Shown: positions 8,881 to 18,156 of the stretch, piece by piece
Position numbering within the stretch: the first letter of the stretch is position 1
How the letters are laid out: every line of letters begins with the position of its first letter
Assembly: GCA_036677685.1 (NCBI GenBank)
Contig: JAVBWA010000040.1
Location: 9,558-73,557 of the forward strand
Length of the DNA stretch: 64,000 nucleotides
DNA from: JAQUBU01 sp036677685
GTDB taxonomy: Bacteria > Bacillota > Syntrophomonadia > Syntrophomonadales > Syntrophomonadaceae
Direction of reading: 5' to 3'
Program-made: the position numbers and the translations under genes
Notes under the pieces: generated by a model
Told to the model about the DNA's origin: nothing
What the model saw: the letters and a program-made list of their open reading frames with translations, nothing else
The model's database searches: none

Positions 8881-10554
8881 ATGACGAACCGCGAAGTCGC
8901 CATAATCCTGGATCGCATAGCTGATATTTTACAAATTAAAGACGATACTTCTTTTTTTAAAATACAAGCCTATCACAAAGCTGCCAATTCTATATACCAC
9001 CTGGATGAAGACCTGAATACTTTGAAACAGGCGAATCGCATCGGGGAAATTCCCGGAGTGGGTAAGGCGGTAAAAGCCAAAATTGAAGAAATTCTCGAAA
9101 AAGGAAGCTGTGAGTACTATGAGCGGTTGACGGCTGAGATGCCGGTAGGGGTGCTCGATATGCTTTCCTTGCCCGGAATAGGACATAAGACGGTAAAAAC
9201 CATATATGAGCAGTTGGGTATAGATAATTTAGATGATCTTTTAAAAGCTGCAGAAGAACGCAAAATCAGAACTCTGCCCGGTCTGGGCGGTAAGACCGAG
9301 TATAACATTAAAAAAGGGATGGAACTGCTAAGGCAGCATGGAGGCAAAGTAACCTTGGGCTTGGCATTGCCGCTTGCCGAAGATTTCCGCGATTTCCTTT
9401 TGGAAGCCGGCTCTGTGGAAAATGCTTGTATTGTAGGCAGCATTCGACGGGGGAAACCGCTGGTTAGCGATATAGATATTCTGGTAGCCTCTTTTGATTA
9501 TCCGCAAATTCTGCAAAAAGTCAGCAATTATAAGGGATTGGTAAAGATAACCGAGCATGACCACTCCTGTATAAAAGGTATTATAACTCACCACATTGAG
9601 TTTGAAGTAATAATTGTTCCGCCTTCGGAGTATTTCTCTTCTCTAATACGGACCACCGGGTCCAAGGCCCACCGCAGCCTGCTTTTTGAAGGTGCAGAAG
9701 CTACTCAATTACTGGAAATAAATAGTGAAAAAGAATTTTATAGCCGGCTCGGAATGGATTATATCCCGCCCGAACTGCGGGAAAACCGGGGAGAGATTGA
9801 AGCCGCCCATAAACATGACTTACCGCAGTTGCTTGACCTTGAGGATATAAAGGGAGATTTGCACATTCACTCCAAATGGAGCGACGGCGCCCATGAAATC
9901 AAGGAAATGGTTGATTCCGCCCGGAGCCTGGGCTATTCCTATATTGCCATTACCGATCACTCCAGGTCATTGGCGATCAGCGGAGGGCTGAACGAAGAGA
10001 GGCTTAATAAGCAGCGAATTGTTATTGATGCATTAAACAGCCAACTGGAGAGCTTTCAAATCTTAAAGGGCAGCGAAGTTGATATATTGAAAGACGGACG
10101 CCTTGATTTTGAAGACGATCTATTAAAAGACCTGGATCTGGTAATTGCTTCGATTCACAGCAATTTCAGACTAGACAGAGATAAACAGACTGAACGAATT
10201 ATACAAGCCGCCAAAAATGAGCATGTCGATATTATCGCCCACCTTACCGGCCGCCTGCTGAATCGCCGCAACGGTTATGATTTGGATTTGGACAGAGTTT
10301 TGGAAACAAGCTCGAAGAACCATACTATTTTGGAAATCAATGCCCACCCCGACCGCTTGGATATCGACGAGGAAATCGCCCGCCAGGCCAAGGGTATGGA
10401 CATAAAAATCGCCGTCAACAGTGATGCCCACCATAAGCAGGATCTGAATTTAATGAAGTATGGGATTATGACTGCCCGCCGGGGTTGGCTTGAACCGGAC
10501 GATGTGGTAAATACATGGGAAAAGGATAAACTGTTGAGTTACTTACGGGAATAA
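8881..10554 (+). CDS. polX: DNA polymerase/3'-5' exonuclease PolX
   Basis: A 557-residue family X DNA polymerase for gap-filling repair, close to the usual length of about 570. The N-terminal region has helix-hairpin-helix motifs (IPGVGKAVKAKI, LPGIGHKTV, LPGLGGKTE). The polymerase palm carries GSIRRGKPLVSDIDILV with two catalytic Asp residues. The C-terminal PHP domain begins GDLHIHSKWSDG and ends with the NSDAHH motif, giving a metal-dependent exonuclease. It appears intact and is probably co-transcribed with zapA. Confidence 0.95.
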   Translation: MTNREVAIILDRIADILQIKDDTSFFKIQAYHKAANSIYHLDEDLNTLKQANRIGEIPGVGKAVKAKIEEILEKGSCEYYERLTAEMPVGVLDMLSLPGIGHKTVKTIYEQLGIDNLDDLLKAAEERKIRTLPGLGGKTEYNIKKGMELLRQHGGKVTLGLALPLAEDFRDFLLEAGSVENACIVGSIRRGKPLVSDIDILVASFDYPQILQKVSNYKGLVKITEHDHSCIKGIITHHIEFEVIIVPPSEYFSSLIRTTGSKAHRSLLFEGAEATQLLEINSEKEFYSRLGMDYIPPELRENRGEIEAAHKHDLPQLLDLEDIKGDLHIHSKWSDGAHEIKEMVDSARSLGYSYIAITDHSRSLAISGGLNEERLNKQRIVIDALNSQLESFQILKGSEVDILKDGRLDFEDDLLKDLDLVIASIHSNFRLDRDKQTERIIQAAKNEHVDIIAHLTGRLLNRRNGYDLDLDRVLETSSKNHTILEINAHPDRLDIDEEIARQAKGMDIKIAVNSDAHHKQDLNLMKYGIMTARRGWLEPDDVVNTWEKDKLLSYLRE

Positions 10555-10592
10555 AGCGAGGGACAGAGGCTCAATACTAAATCAGTACCTAT

Positions 10593-10725
10593 AACGAGGC
10601 GAAGTCTGAAAGAAATCTTTCCATTATGTTTTGTGCCTTGAACGAAGCGAGAGGAATGATAATAAATATATCTACCGCCTCGTTGCAGCGGTGGTTGAAA
10701 CTGCTCCGCAGTTTCTTCCGATGCT
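10593..10725 (+). repeat. Dispersed hairpin repeat, copy 1
   Basis: First of four related copies in the window. It begins AACGAGGCG (10593-10601), pairs with CGCCTCGTT (10676-10684), and continues into GCAGCGGTG and the perfect hairpin GAAACTGCTCCGCAGTTTC, then TTCCGATGCT. The interior contains CGAAGTCTGAAAG and GAAGCGAGAG. It ends 43 bases before the DUF421 gene. It could be a mobile repeat or a structured RNA leader. Confidence 0.8.
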
Positions 10726-10767
10726 GAAGGAAGCCGCTTTGGGTTTTTCTGATTTGGAGGAGCAAGC

Positions 10768-11448
10768 ATGTTAATCTATGCCTTAAGGGCAATCGGTATG
10801 TACTTCCTGGCTTTATTAATGATCAGGCTGCTGGGCAAAAGAGCGCTTGGGGAGCTTGGCCCTTTTGATTTTGTGGTTATGACCGGGGTAGGTCATACTG
10901 TAGTGTCAGTTGCCCTGGACAAAAGCATACCGTACTACGAAGGAATAGTTATTCTCGCTACCCTTGCGATATTGGAATATTTCATGGGATATTTGGCCTT
11001 GAAGAATCAGACTCTATCTCACCTGATAACCGGAAAACCGGTCATCCTGATTGATCAGGGAAAAGTTGTCAAAAGCAACATGGCAAAGGAAAAGTTCAAT
11101 CTTGATGATCTCCTGCAGGAATTGCGAAAACGCGGGATCAGAAATATAGCCGAGGTGGAAAAGGGCATACTTGAATCGTGCGGGGGGTTTACCGTAATAA
11201 TGAACGAACAGGATGAACCGGTTACCCGGCGTGACCTGGGTATAAATCCACAACGGGATCAGGACAATTTCTTAACCATCAGCAATCAATCCCGAAAAGA
11301 GTTTTTTAGCCGCCAGGACCAAAATGTAATACTTAAGGAAGCAGTGCATCTGCCGGAAGCTTTAAAAAACATTGAGGAGAGCCTGCAAATGATTTGTGAT
11401 AAAATTGACTATCTGGAAAGCAAAATAAAACTATTAGAAAAGAAATAG
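10768..11448 (+). CDS. DUF421 (YetF/YrbG-like) membrane protein
   Basis: A 226-residue protein with three N-terminal transmembrane helices (about residues 3-80), then the soluble domain typical of DUF421 (GKPVILIDQGKV..., LDDLLQELRKRGI...). The C-terminus adds a charged, probably coiled segment (about 190-226). The family's molecular role is uncertain; some members affect spore properties. The ATG follows TTTGGAGGAGC. Eleven bases separate it from the NIF3-like gene, suggesting co-transcription. A hairpin repeat lies immediately upstream. Confidence 0.85.
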   Translation: MLIYALRAIGMYFLALLMIRLLGKRALGELGPFDFVVMTGVGHTVVSVALDKSIPYYEGIVILATLAILEYFMGYLALKNQTLSHLITGKPVILIDQGKVVKSNMAKEKFNLDDLLQELRKRGIRNIAEVEKGILESCGGFTVIMNEQDEPVTRRDLGINPQRDQDNFLTISNQSRKEFFSRQDQNVILKEAVHLPEALKNIEESLQMICDKIDYLESKIKLLEKK

Positions 11449-11459
11449 GGGGAGCAAAC

Positions 11460-12419
11460 ATGAAACTAAGCAGCATTTATGAATTGGCAGTAAGTATGGG
11501 GAAAAAATATGACCCCCGGGGCGGGTATCTGGAAATCTTTATGGATGAGCAAAAAAGGGATTTTGAAAAACTGTCTGAAGATGAAAAAGCGTATTATGAT
11601 CAGGAGCGCTTGGACAACCCCTTCAGCGACACCCGCATTCTGGTGGGTTCGGGCGAGGAAGAAATAACGAGCATCCTCTGTGGTATAGATATGGAAACAC
11701 CGGAGGTTTTGCTGGCTGACCGCCTGCGGGAAAGAGGCCGCAGGATTGATCTTATCCTGGCCCATCATCCTGAAGGAATAGCTCAGGCCGGGATGCACGG
11801 GGTAATGCAGGTTCAAACGGATATGCTGGAAAGGGCGGGAGTTCCAATTAATATTGCAGAGGGCATCATGGCCTCAAGAATATCCGAAGTGCAGAGGGGG
11901 ATGATGCCGCTAAACCACCAGCGCGCAGTTGATGCGGCCCGGCTGCTCGACTTCCCGTTCATGTGCGTTCATTCTCCGGCTGATAATATGGTAAACGACT
12001 ATCTGCAGAGACTAATGGAGCAGAATAAAATATCCACGGTGGGAGATATAATCGAACTGCTTAATGAGGAACCCGAATTCAGCCAGGCGCGTAAACTAAA
12101 GGCGGGTCCTAGAATTCTGGCGGGAGACAAGAAAAGAAAAGCAGGTAAAATATTTATTAAAATGACCGGAGGCACTTCGGGGTCGGAAAAAGCCTATGAA
12201 AAGCTGGCACAGGCTGGAGTGGGAACTATGCTGAGCATGCATATGACTGAAAAGCATCGTCTGGCAGCCAAGGAGAATCATATCAATGTAATCATCACCG
12301 GACATATGGCCAGCGACTCCTTGGGTATGAACCTTTTGCTTGATGAACTGGAACAGGCAGGAATCGAAGTCATACCATGCTCGGGGCTGATAAGGGCGAA
12401 GAGAACCAGGGTTGGATAA
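11460..12419 (+). CDS. NIF3-like (DUF34) metal-binding protein
   Basis: A 319-residue soluble protein. The LILAHHPEG segment (about residues 99-107) and the GHMASDSLG segment near residue 280 resemble the paired metal-ligand motifs of the NIF3/YbgI fold, so a dinuclear-metal protein is likely. The function of this family is not settled. The length is somewhat unlike the compact 250-residue or long 370-residue NIF3 forms, and I place it by motif only. The ATG follows AGGGGGAGC. Confidence 0.7.
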   Translation: MKLSSIYELAVSMGKKYDPRGGYLEIFMDEQKRDFEKLSEDEKAYYDQERLDNPFSDTRILVGSGEEEITSILCGIDMETPEVLLADRLRERGRRIDLILAHHPEGIAQAGMHGVMQVQTDMLERAGVPINIAEGIMASRISEVQRGMMPLNHQRAVDAARLLDFPFMCVHSPADNMVNDYLQRLMEQNKISTVGDIIELLNEEPEFSQARKLKAGPRILAGDKKRKAGKIFIKMTGGTSGSEKAYEKLAQAGVGTMLSMHMTEKHRLAAKENHINVIITGHMASDSLGMNLLLDELEQAGIEVIPCSGLIRAKRTRVG

Positions 12420-12578
12420 AAAAATGCCAATGAAAGATTTTAATTAATGGTCTTCGGCTCTGGAGGGAATAATTGCATTGATTATTTACATTGATTGAAG
12501 ACATGCATAATAAAAGCATATGATATAATGTAAGTAATTCCATTTCATTGACTATTACTGAAAAAAGGAGGTTGTCTT

Positions 12579-12902
12579 ATGGAAAACATGAAAAAGTACA
12601 AAGGCAAGTTGTTAAACGAACTCCTCCAGCAAGGTGGTTTCAGTGTGGCTTATGATGGAGATTTAATTGACGGCAAGCCAAATGGAACAGGCAGAGCTTA
12701 TTACAAGGATGGCCGGATCTATGAAGGCGAGTGGCAGGATGCGCAGCCCCACGGGCAAGGAAAACTATATTATGCCAATCTGAACCTATGGTATGAAGGG
12801 GAATGGAAAAAAGGCAAGCGGGAAGGTTTGGGCACCTCGTATTATGAAGATGGAACCCCGGCGTTCGCAGGGGAATGGAAGAATGGCAGCCCTCTGAAGT
12901 AA
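12579..12902 (+). CDS. MORN-repeat protein
   Basis: A 107-residue protein with about three MORN repeats: YDGDLIDGKPNGTGRAYYKDG, then YEGEWQDAQPHGQGKLYY and YEGEWKKGKREGLGTSYYEDG. Such repeats form beta-hairpin ladders for binding or scaffolding. It has no signal peptide or membrane segment. The ATG follows AAAAGGAGGTT. A TGATATAATG box at 12521-12530 may be its promoter. It is followed by a long palindromic repeat. Confidence 0.85.
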   Translation: MENMKKYKGKLLNELLQQGGFSVAYDGDLIDGKPNGTGRAYYKDGRIYEGEWQDAQPHGQGKLYYANLNLWYEGEWKKGKREGLGTSYYEDGTPAFAGEWKNGSPLK

Positions 12903-12952
12903 ACATATTCTCTAAAGTGGATATAAAGTGTAATATAGATAATAATATTAAA

Positions 12953-13145
12953 AGGCGAGTACAACTCGCCTCAGACCGAACAAAAAAAACGAATAGCTGC
13001 GTTATTCAAGAAGCCCGTTCATTCAACGTACCTTATGTACGCCTCAATCACGGGCTTCTTGAATGCCTTGCTCTTCGCTTCTTTTGCTCGGTCTGCAAAA
13101 CTACCGGCTTTTTTGAAAAGCTCAGGCGAGTAAAGCTCGCCTTTT
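12953..13145. repeat. Nested palindromic element between MORN and U32 genes
   Basis: A composite structure. Short hairpins AGGCGAGT-ACA-ACTCGCCT (12953-12971) and AGGCGAG-TAAAG-CTCGCCTTTT (13124-13145) bracket a long imperfect palindrome (about 12972-13095). The arms of that palindrome run from CAGACCGAACAAAA, through AAGAAGCCCGT to CGGGCTTCTTGAA, and end GCTCGGTCTG. The right hairpin with its T run could terminate transcription. The element resembles a MITE-like insertion. A frame running through it is not a credible gene. Confidence 0.75.
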
Positions 13146-13172
13146 GTCTGCTAAATGGGAGGTAATACTTTA

Positions 13173-15653
13173 ATGGAACTTTTGGCTCCGGCGGGAAGTT
13201 GGGATGCTTTTTTGGCGGCTATGGCCAATGGTGCGGATGCAGTCTATCTGGGCGGTAAAAGCTACAGCGCGCGCCAGTCGGCGGAGAATTTCGATGAGCG
13301 GCAAATAGCGCAGGCTCTGGAATATGCCCATCTGCGGGAAAAAAGAGTGTATATTACCATAAATACCCTGATTGATCAGAGTGAATTCGAGCCGGTTTTG
13401 GATTATATATGGAAGCTTTATCAAATGGGTGTGGACGCGGTTATTATTCAGGATCTTGGCCTGATGGCGGCCATACGCTGCATTTTACCGGATTTGCGGG
13501 TGCACGCCAGCACCCAGATGACCATACATAATGCTGATGGAGCCAGGTTCCTGGTGGGGCAGGGGATAAAAAGAGCAGTATTAGCCCGGGAAATGGCTAA
13601 TGGGGAAATTGCCGGCATTTGCCGCGAAGTACCAGAACTGGAGTTTGAAGTCTTTGGGCATGGAGCCTTGTGTTATTCATATTCCGGGCAATGTTTGTTC
13701 AGCAGCATGCTGGGAGGGCGGAGCGGCAACCGGGGAAAATGCGCCCAGCCCTGCCGCCTGCCTTATACTCTCAAGTCAAGCAATTCCAAGCTCCCGGGTA
13801 TGGAGCGGCGAGCTTACCTGCTCAGCCCGGCCGATCTCTGTTTAATAGACCAGCTTGCCACTTTACAGGCTATCGGGGTCACTTCACTTAAGCTTGAAGG
13901 CCGGATGAAGCGCCCGGAATATGTAGCGATAGTAAGCAGGTCCTACCGTAAAGCTTTGGATGAATTGACTGCTTCCCCGGAAAAAACAATTGGACTAGAA
14001 AGTAAAGACCCGCTCCTGAGAATTTTCAACCGAACTTTTACACCGGGCCACTTTTTGGGGGATAGAACCAGTTTTATGAGCATGGATCGCCCTGACAACC
14101 GGGGAGTGGAAATTGGAACAGTTCTCAGACAGAATCGCGAATATTCGACCAGCATCAAATTGGCGGATGAAGTCCGCCTGGGCGATGGTCTGGAAATAAG
14201 AGGTCCCCGGGGGCGGGGTACCGCGTTGGAGATAAGAGAGTTAAAACTGGGAAACAAAGAAGTGAGCCGGGCCGAAGCTGGAGATGTCATAAGTTTGAAG
14301 CTTGGGGGTAAGGTGAAGGCTGGGGACCGGGTTTACAAGACCCATGATCTTGGTTTGATAAAAACAGCTCTGGAGAGCATTAAGGCCGCAACTGAGCAGC
14401 GAATTCCAGTTGATGCTGAAGTTCATCTGGGCGAGGGCAAATCGCTTGAAATTGTACTGCTTGACGAAAAAGGGAACCGTGTTCAAGCGAATAGCCGGAG
14501 TCAAGCCCAAAGGGCGGAAAAACATCCACTGGATAAGCAGGTTTTGCATGAGAAGATAGATAAACTCGGTAATACCCCTTTTTATTTGCACAAGTTAACC
14601 GTATTCGGGGAGAACAACCTGATGATTCCCTTCAGTGAGATAAATGACACACGCCGCAGGGCGGTTGAAGAGTTGCTGAATTTGCGTTTGCAAGTCTATA
14701 AGAAGCCGAATATGGAACAAAACGAATATCTGGCCCGCCGTCAGCAATATCTCGCTGCGGCTCCAAAATCTCAAAGCATTAAACAGGAAACGGTGCTAAG
14801 TATAGCAGTTGCCGGGGCAGGTGGCGCTTGTGCGGCTATAGAAGCAGGAGCCGGCCGGGTCTATCTGCATCTGGAGGGAATAGCGGTTAAGCAGCGGCCT
14901 CGCCTTGATGAAGTTAAACATGTCGTGGAGCGTGGCCGTCGGTCCGGTTGTGAAGTAGTCCTGGCATTGCCGCGCATTCAAAAGCCGAAAGACCGGGATT
15001 ACCAGAATTATCTAGATTGCCAGCCGGACAGCGTAATGGTGGGTAACCTGGGGAGTTTATACTATTGTCTAAAGCGCGGTTTTAAAGTTTGGGCCGATTA
15101 CAGCTTGAATGTTTTTAATCCCAAGGCCCTGGATTTGCTGCTGTCACAGGGAGTTGCCGGTGTGTGTCTTTCACCTGAGCTCAATTTTAAACAGTTGCAA
15201 AGCTTCAACAATATTGATAAAGTTGAACTGCTGGTTCATGGCGAAATAATGCTGATGACCTCGGAATTTTGTATACTCAAGGAAGTGCTGGGACCCCGGG
15301 CTGTCAAATGTCCGGGCTATTGCAAAGAAGGCAAATATTTTTTACAGGACCAGAAAGGCTATCAATTTCCCATTGCAACGGATGATGCCTGTCGGTTCTA
15401 CCTGTTTAATTCGCGTACTTTATGTTTAATCGGGGAATTGGCGCGTATCCTGGCTCAGCAACCGGAGAGTATCAGAATAGAAGCGCTGCGTGAAGATGTA
15501 GAACAGGTCGGCAAGCTGGTTACCATATACCGGCAAGCTATGGATGCTGTTAAAGCCGGAAGTAAATCTGATTTAACACTTTGCAAGCAGAAGCTCGCCG
15601 AATTAAGCTTTTCACCCTTTACCAGAGGACATTTTAATCGCGGGGTAATGTAG
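13173..15653 (+). CDS. U32 family peptidase with DUF3656 (RlhA-like)
   Basis: About 826 residues. The N-terminal U32 domain begins MELLAPAGSWDAFLAAMANGADAVYLGG and has the signature FGHGALCYSYSGQC then GKCAQPCR. These cysteines, in homologous proteins, help bind an iron-sulfur cluster. The long C-terminal part fits the DUF3656-containing type related to E. coli RlhA, involved in 23S rRNA cytidine hydroxylation; a collagenase-like peptidase role is the older annotation. I chose the ATG at 13173 because GGGAGGTAAT lies just upstream. One base separates it from mutS2. Confidence 0.85.
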   Translation: MELLAPAGSWDAFLAAMANGADAVYLGGKSYSARQSAENFDERQIAQALEYAHLREKRVYITINTLIDQSEFEPVLDYIWKLYQMGVDAVIIQDLGLMAAIRCILPDLRVHASTQMTIHNADGARFLVGQGIKRAVLAREMANGEIAGICREVPELEFEVFGHGALCYSYSGQCLFSSMLGGRSGNRGKCAQPCRLPYTLKSSNSKLPGMERRAYLLSPADLCLIDQLATLQAIGVTSLKLEGRMKRPEYVAIVSRSYRKALDELTASPEKTIGLESKDPLLRIFNRTFTPGHFLGDRTSFMSMDRPDNRGVEIGTVLRQNREYSTSIKLADEVRLGDGLEIRGPRGRGTALEIRELKLGNKEVSRAEAGDVISLKLGGKVKAGDRVYKTHDLGLIKTALESIKAATEQRIPVDAEVHLGEGKSLEIVLLDEKGNRVQANSRSQAQRAEKHPLDKQVLHEKIDKLGNTPFYLHKLTVFGENNLMIPFSEINDTRRRAVEELLNLRLQVYKKPNMEQNEYLARRQQYLAAAPKSQSIKQETVLSIAVAGAGGACAAIEAGAGRVYLHLEGIAVKQRPRLDEVKHVVERGRRSGCEVVLALPRIQKPKDRDYQNYLDCQPDSVMVGNLGSLYYCLKRGFKVWADYSLNVFNPKALDLLLSQGVAGVCLSPELNFKQLQSFNNIDKVELLVHGEIMLMTSEFCILKEVLGPRAVKCPGYCKEGKYFLQDQKGYQFPIATDDACRFYLFNSRTLCLIGELARILAQQPESIRIEALREDVEQVGKLVTIYRQAMDAVKAGSKSDLTLCKQKLAELSFSPFTRGHFNRGVM

Positions 15654-15654
15654 T

Positions 15655-17994
15655 ATGGATGAAAAAACTTTAAACAGATTGGAATTTGATAAAATAAAAG
15701 CTCGTTTATCGGAACTGGCCTTTTTTGAAGGGGGCCGCATCCGGGTTCGGGAAATGAAGCCTTTCAGCGATTACCAGCGGGTTATGGCCAGCCTTGATGA
15801 AACTGCTGAAGCAATGGAAGCCCTGCGCTTTAATGAACCCGGCTTTTTAAGCGGCCTAAAGCTGGTTAATACTTATCTGGCCAAGGCTCAGGCGGGAGGA
15901 ATGCTTCGAGCATCCGAACTATTTGACATCTACCGCATTATGAATTCTTCGCGCAGAGCCAGGAAACAGTTCAGTGAAAACAAATATCCCCGTCTAAAAG
16001 AACTCTGCTCATATATCGAGGAAGACCTATCACTGGAAAGAAAGATTAGTGAGGCGGTTGGAGAAGACGGGGAGTTGAGAGATGATGCCTCGGTTCAGTT
16101 AAAGACCTTGAGGAATCAGATTAATACCATGCGCATTCGCATCCGTAATTACCTGCAGGAGTTTATCCGTTCGCCGGAAAATCAGAAAAAACTGCAGGAT
16201 GCCCTGGTAACCGAACGTGATGGTCGTTATGTGGTTCCCGTCAAACAGGAATACCGCCACGAGGTTAAGGGTATAATTCATGACGAATCCGCAAGTGGGG
16301 CCACGGTTTTTATAGAACCCTTGCCGGTGGTGGAAAATAACAACCGGATTCGAGTCCTGCAGGCCGAGGAAAAAAGAGAGGTTGAAAGAATCCTTCGGGA
16401 ACTCAGCCAGGCAGTGGCGGCTTTTGCCCTGGAAATTGCCGCCGATCAGGATATACTCAGTGAACTTGATTTAATCTATGCGCGGGCCCGTATGGCCTAT
16501 AAAACCAATTCCTATCGCCCGCAAATAAACACCTCCGGAGTTCTTGATATCAGTCGTGCCATGCATCCTCTGCTGGGCGAAAACGGGGTCCCGGTTGATG
16601 TGCAGTTGGGAAAGGATTTCGATATTCTGGTGGTTACCGGCCCCAATACCGGCGGAAAAACCGTAACCTTGAAGACCATCGGTTTATTGAGCATAATGGC
16701 GATGTGCGGGTTGTTTATCCCGGCCCGGGAAAACAGCCGCCTTTCAATTTTTAATGCTATTTATGTGGATATTGGTGATGAACAAAGCATCGAACAGTCC
16801 TTAAGCACATTTTCATCGCATATGAAAAATATCGTGGATATTCTTCGCCGGGCCGACCACAATTCACTGGTTTTAATGGATGAAGTAGGAGCAGGTACGG
16901 ACCCGGTGGAAGGAGCCATACTGGCCCGGGTGATTCTTGAAGAACTTCAGCGCAAGAAATCAAAAGTGGTTATAACCACCCACCAGAGTGAATTGAAAAA
17001 CTTTGCTTATCAAAATGAAAGGGTGGAAAACGCCTGTGTTGAATTCGACCCGGTTAGTCTGAAGCCAACCTACACACTGACTATAGGGATGCCCGGTCAG
17101 AGCAATGCTTTTGCTATAGCGTCGCGGCTGGGCTTGCAGCCCGAACTGGTGCAGCGCGCTCGCAAACTGGTACCGCAGCGGGAAATGGAATTTGGCAATA
17201 TGATGCGCCAGCTTAAGGAAAGCCGCAGCCAGTTTGAGAATTCCAGCCGGGAAGTTGATAAGCTCAAAGAAGAACTCTTGCAGGAAAAACTACAGTTGGA
17301 AGAAGATAGAAAGAACTTACAGCGGGAACGCCTTGAAGTAATGGAAAAAGCCCGGCGGGAAGCGGAACAGCATTTGCGCGAGGTTAAGAATGAAGCAAAT
17401 CAGGCCATTCAGGAGTTGAAACAAATGCTCAAGGATAAGGAGCAGCCTCCAAAATGGCATGAAGTTGAACAGAGCCGCAAGAAACTCAATAATTTGAATG
17501 TCAATAAACTAGTGGATTTTCCTCAACCGGACAATCCGGTCACCGAAATTAAACCGGGAGATTACGTTTTTATCAACAATATTCATCAAAATGGTTATGT
17601 ACTGGATGGCCCCAACAATCAGGGAGAAGTTAGCGTACAGGTTGGTATGCTTAAGCTTAACGTCAACCGGAATCAATTAAGTCAGAGCCAGGCTCCCAAA
17701 GAAAAAGCCAGCAAGTGGCGCAACCAGAGCTATTTGGACAAGGCGCGGCGAATTTCCAAAGAGATAGACCTGCGTGGTGAAACGGTGGAAGATGCACTGA
17801 CCATAGTTGATAAATATATTGACGATGCCAGTCTGGTGGGATTGGAATCAGTAAGCATTATTCACGGAAAAGGAACCGGTGCTTTGCGTTCAGCCATACG
17901 TGATTTCCTCAGGAACCACCCCCATGTAAAATCTCTTCGGGACGGTTTGAGCCAGGAAGGCGGTTCCGGGATTACGATAGTACAGTTAAACTAG
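15655..17994 (+). CDS. mutS2: MutS2 ATPase/endonuclease
   Basis: A 779-residue MutS2 of normal length. It has MutS core and lever regions, the ATPase with Walker A GPNTGGKT (about residues 328-335) and Walker B LVLMDEVGAGTDP, a long coiled-coil clamp (about 515-610), a KOW-like stretch and the C-terminal Smr domain (DLRGETVEDA, then HGKGTGALR). MutS2 suppresses recombination and in Firmicutes also acts on collided ribosomes. It is likely co-transcribed with the U32 gene. Its TAG stop lies in the terminal repeat of the next element. Confidence 0.95.
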   Translation: MDEKTLNRLEFDKIKARLSELAFFEGGRIRVREMKPFSDYQRVMASLDETAEAMEALRFNEPGFLSGLKLVNTYLAKAQAGGMLRASELFDIYRIMNSSRRARKQFSENKYPRLKELCSYIEEDLSLERKISEAVGEDGELRDDASVQLKTLRNQINTMRIRIRNYLQEFIRSPENQKKLQDALVTERDGRYVVPVKQEYRHEVKGIIHDESASGATVFIEPLPVVENNNRIRVLQAEEKREVERILRELSQAVAAFALEIAADQDILSELDLIYARARMAYKTNSYRPQINTSGVLDISRAMHPLLGENGVPVDVQLGKDFDILVVTGPNTGGKTVTLKTIGLLSIMAMCGLFIPARENSRLSIFNAIYVDIGDEQSIEQSLSTFSSHMKNIVDILRRADHNSLVLMDEVGAGTDPVEGAILARVILEELQRKKSKVVITTHQSELKNFAYQNERVENACVEFDPVSLKPTYTLTIGMPGQSNAFAIASRLGLQPELVQRARKLVPQREMEFGNMMRQLKESRSQFENSSREVDKLKEELLQEKLQLEEDRKNLQRERLEVMEKARREAEQHLREVKNEANQAIQELKQMLKDKEQPPKWHEVEQSRKKLNNLNVNKLVDFPQPDNPVTEIKPGDYVFINNIHQNGYVLDGPNNQGEVSVQVGMLKLNVNRNQLSQSQAPKEKASKWRNQSYLDKARRISKEIDLRGETVEDALTIVDKYIDDASLVGLESVSIIHGKGTGALRSAIRDFLRNHPHVKSLRDGLSQEGGSGITIVQLN

Positions 17995-18156
17995 TACTTC
18001 GTTAAAATTAATTCTATATATTCTCGTCGGTTAAATTATCATATGACTGCGTTGTCGTCAATCGCAATACGTCCAGTATTACTCATTCCTCCGCCTTGTC
18101 CTACGAAAATTTTCCTCGCCTATTTATACACAGAATTAGATTTAACAGAGTACTAG
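17991..18156. repeat. MITE-like element with terminal inverted repeats and CTAG ends
   Basis: A 166-bp interval bounded by imperfect 25-bp inverted repeats (about 20 of 25 matching): the left end begins CTAGTACTTCGTTAAA and the right end is TTTAACAGAGTACTAG. The CTAG at the left end contains the mutS2 stop, and the CTAG at the right end contains the PBP1A stop on the other strand. There is no coding capacity. It could be a miniature transposable element or a large bidirectional terminator. Confidence 0.7.

Noticed and set aside
12875..13165. 96-codon frame between the MORN and U32 genes
   Set aside because: It runs through the nested palindromic element, has no supported start and encodes no recognisable domain.
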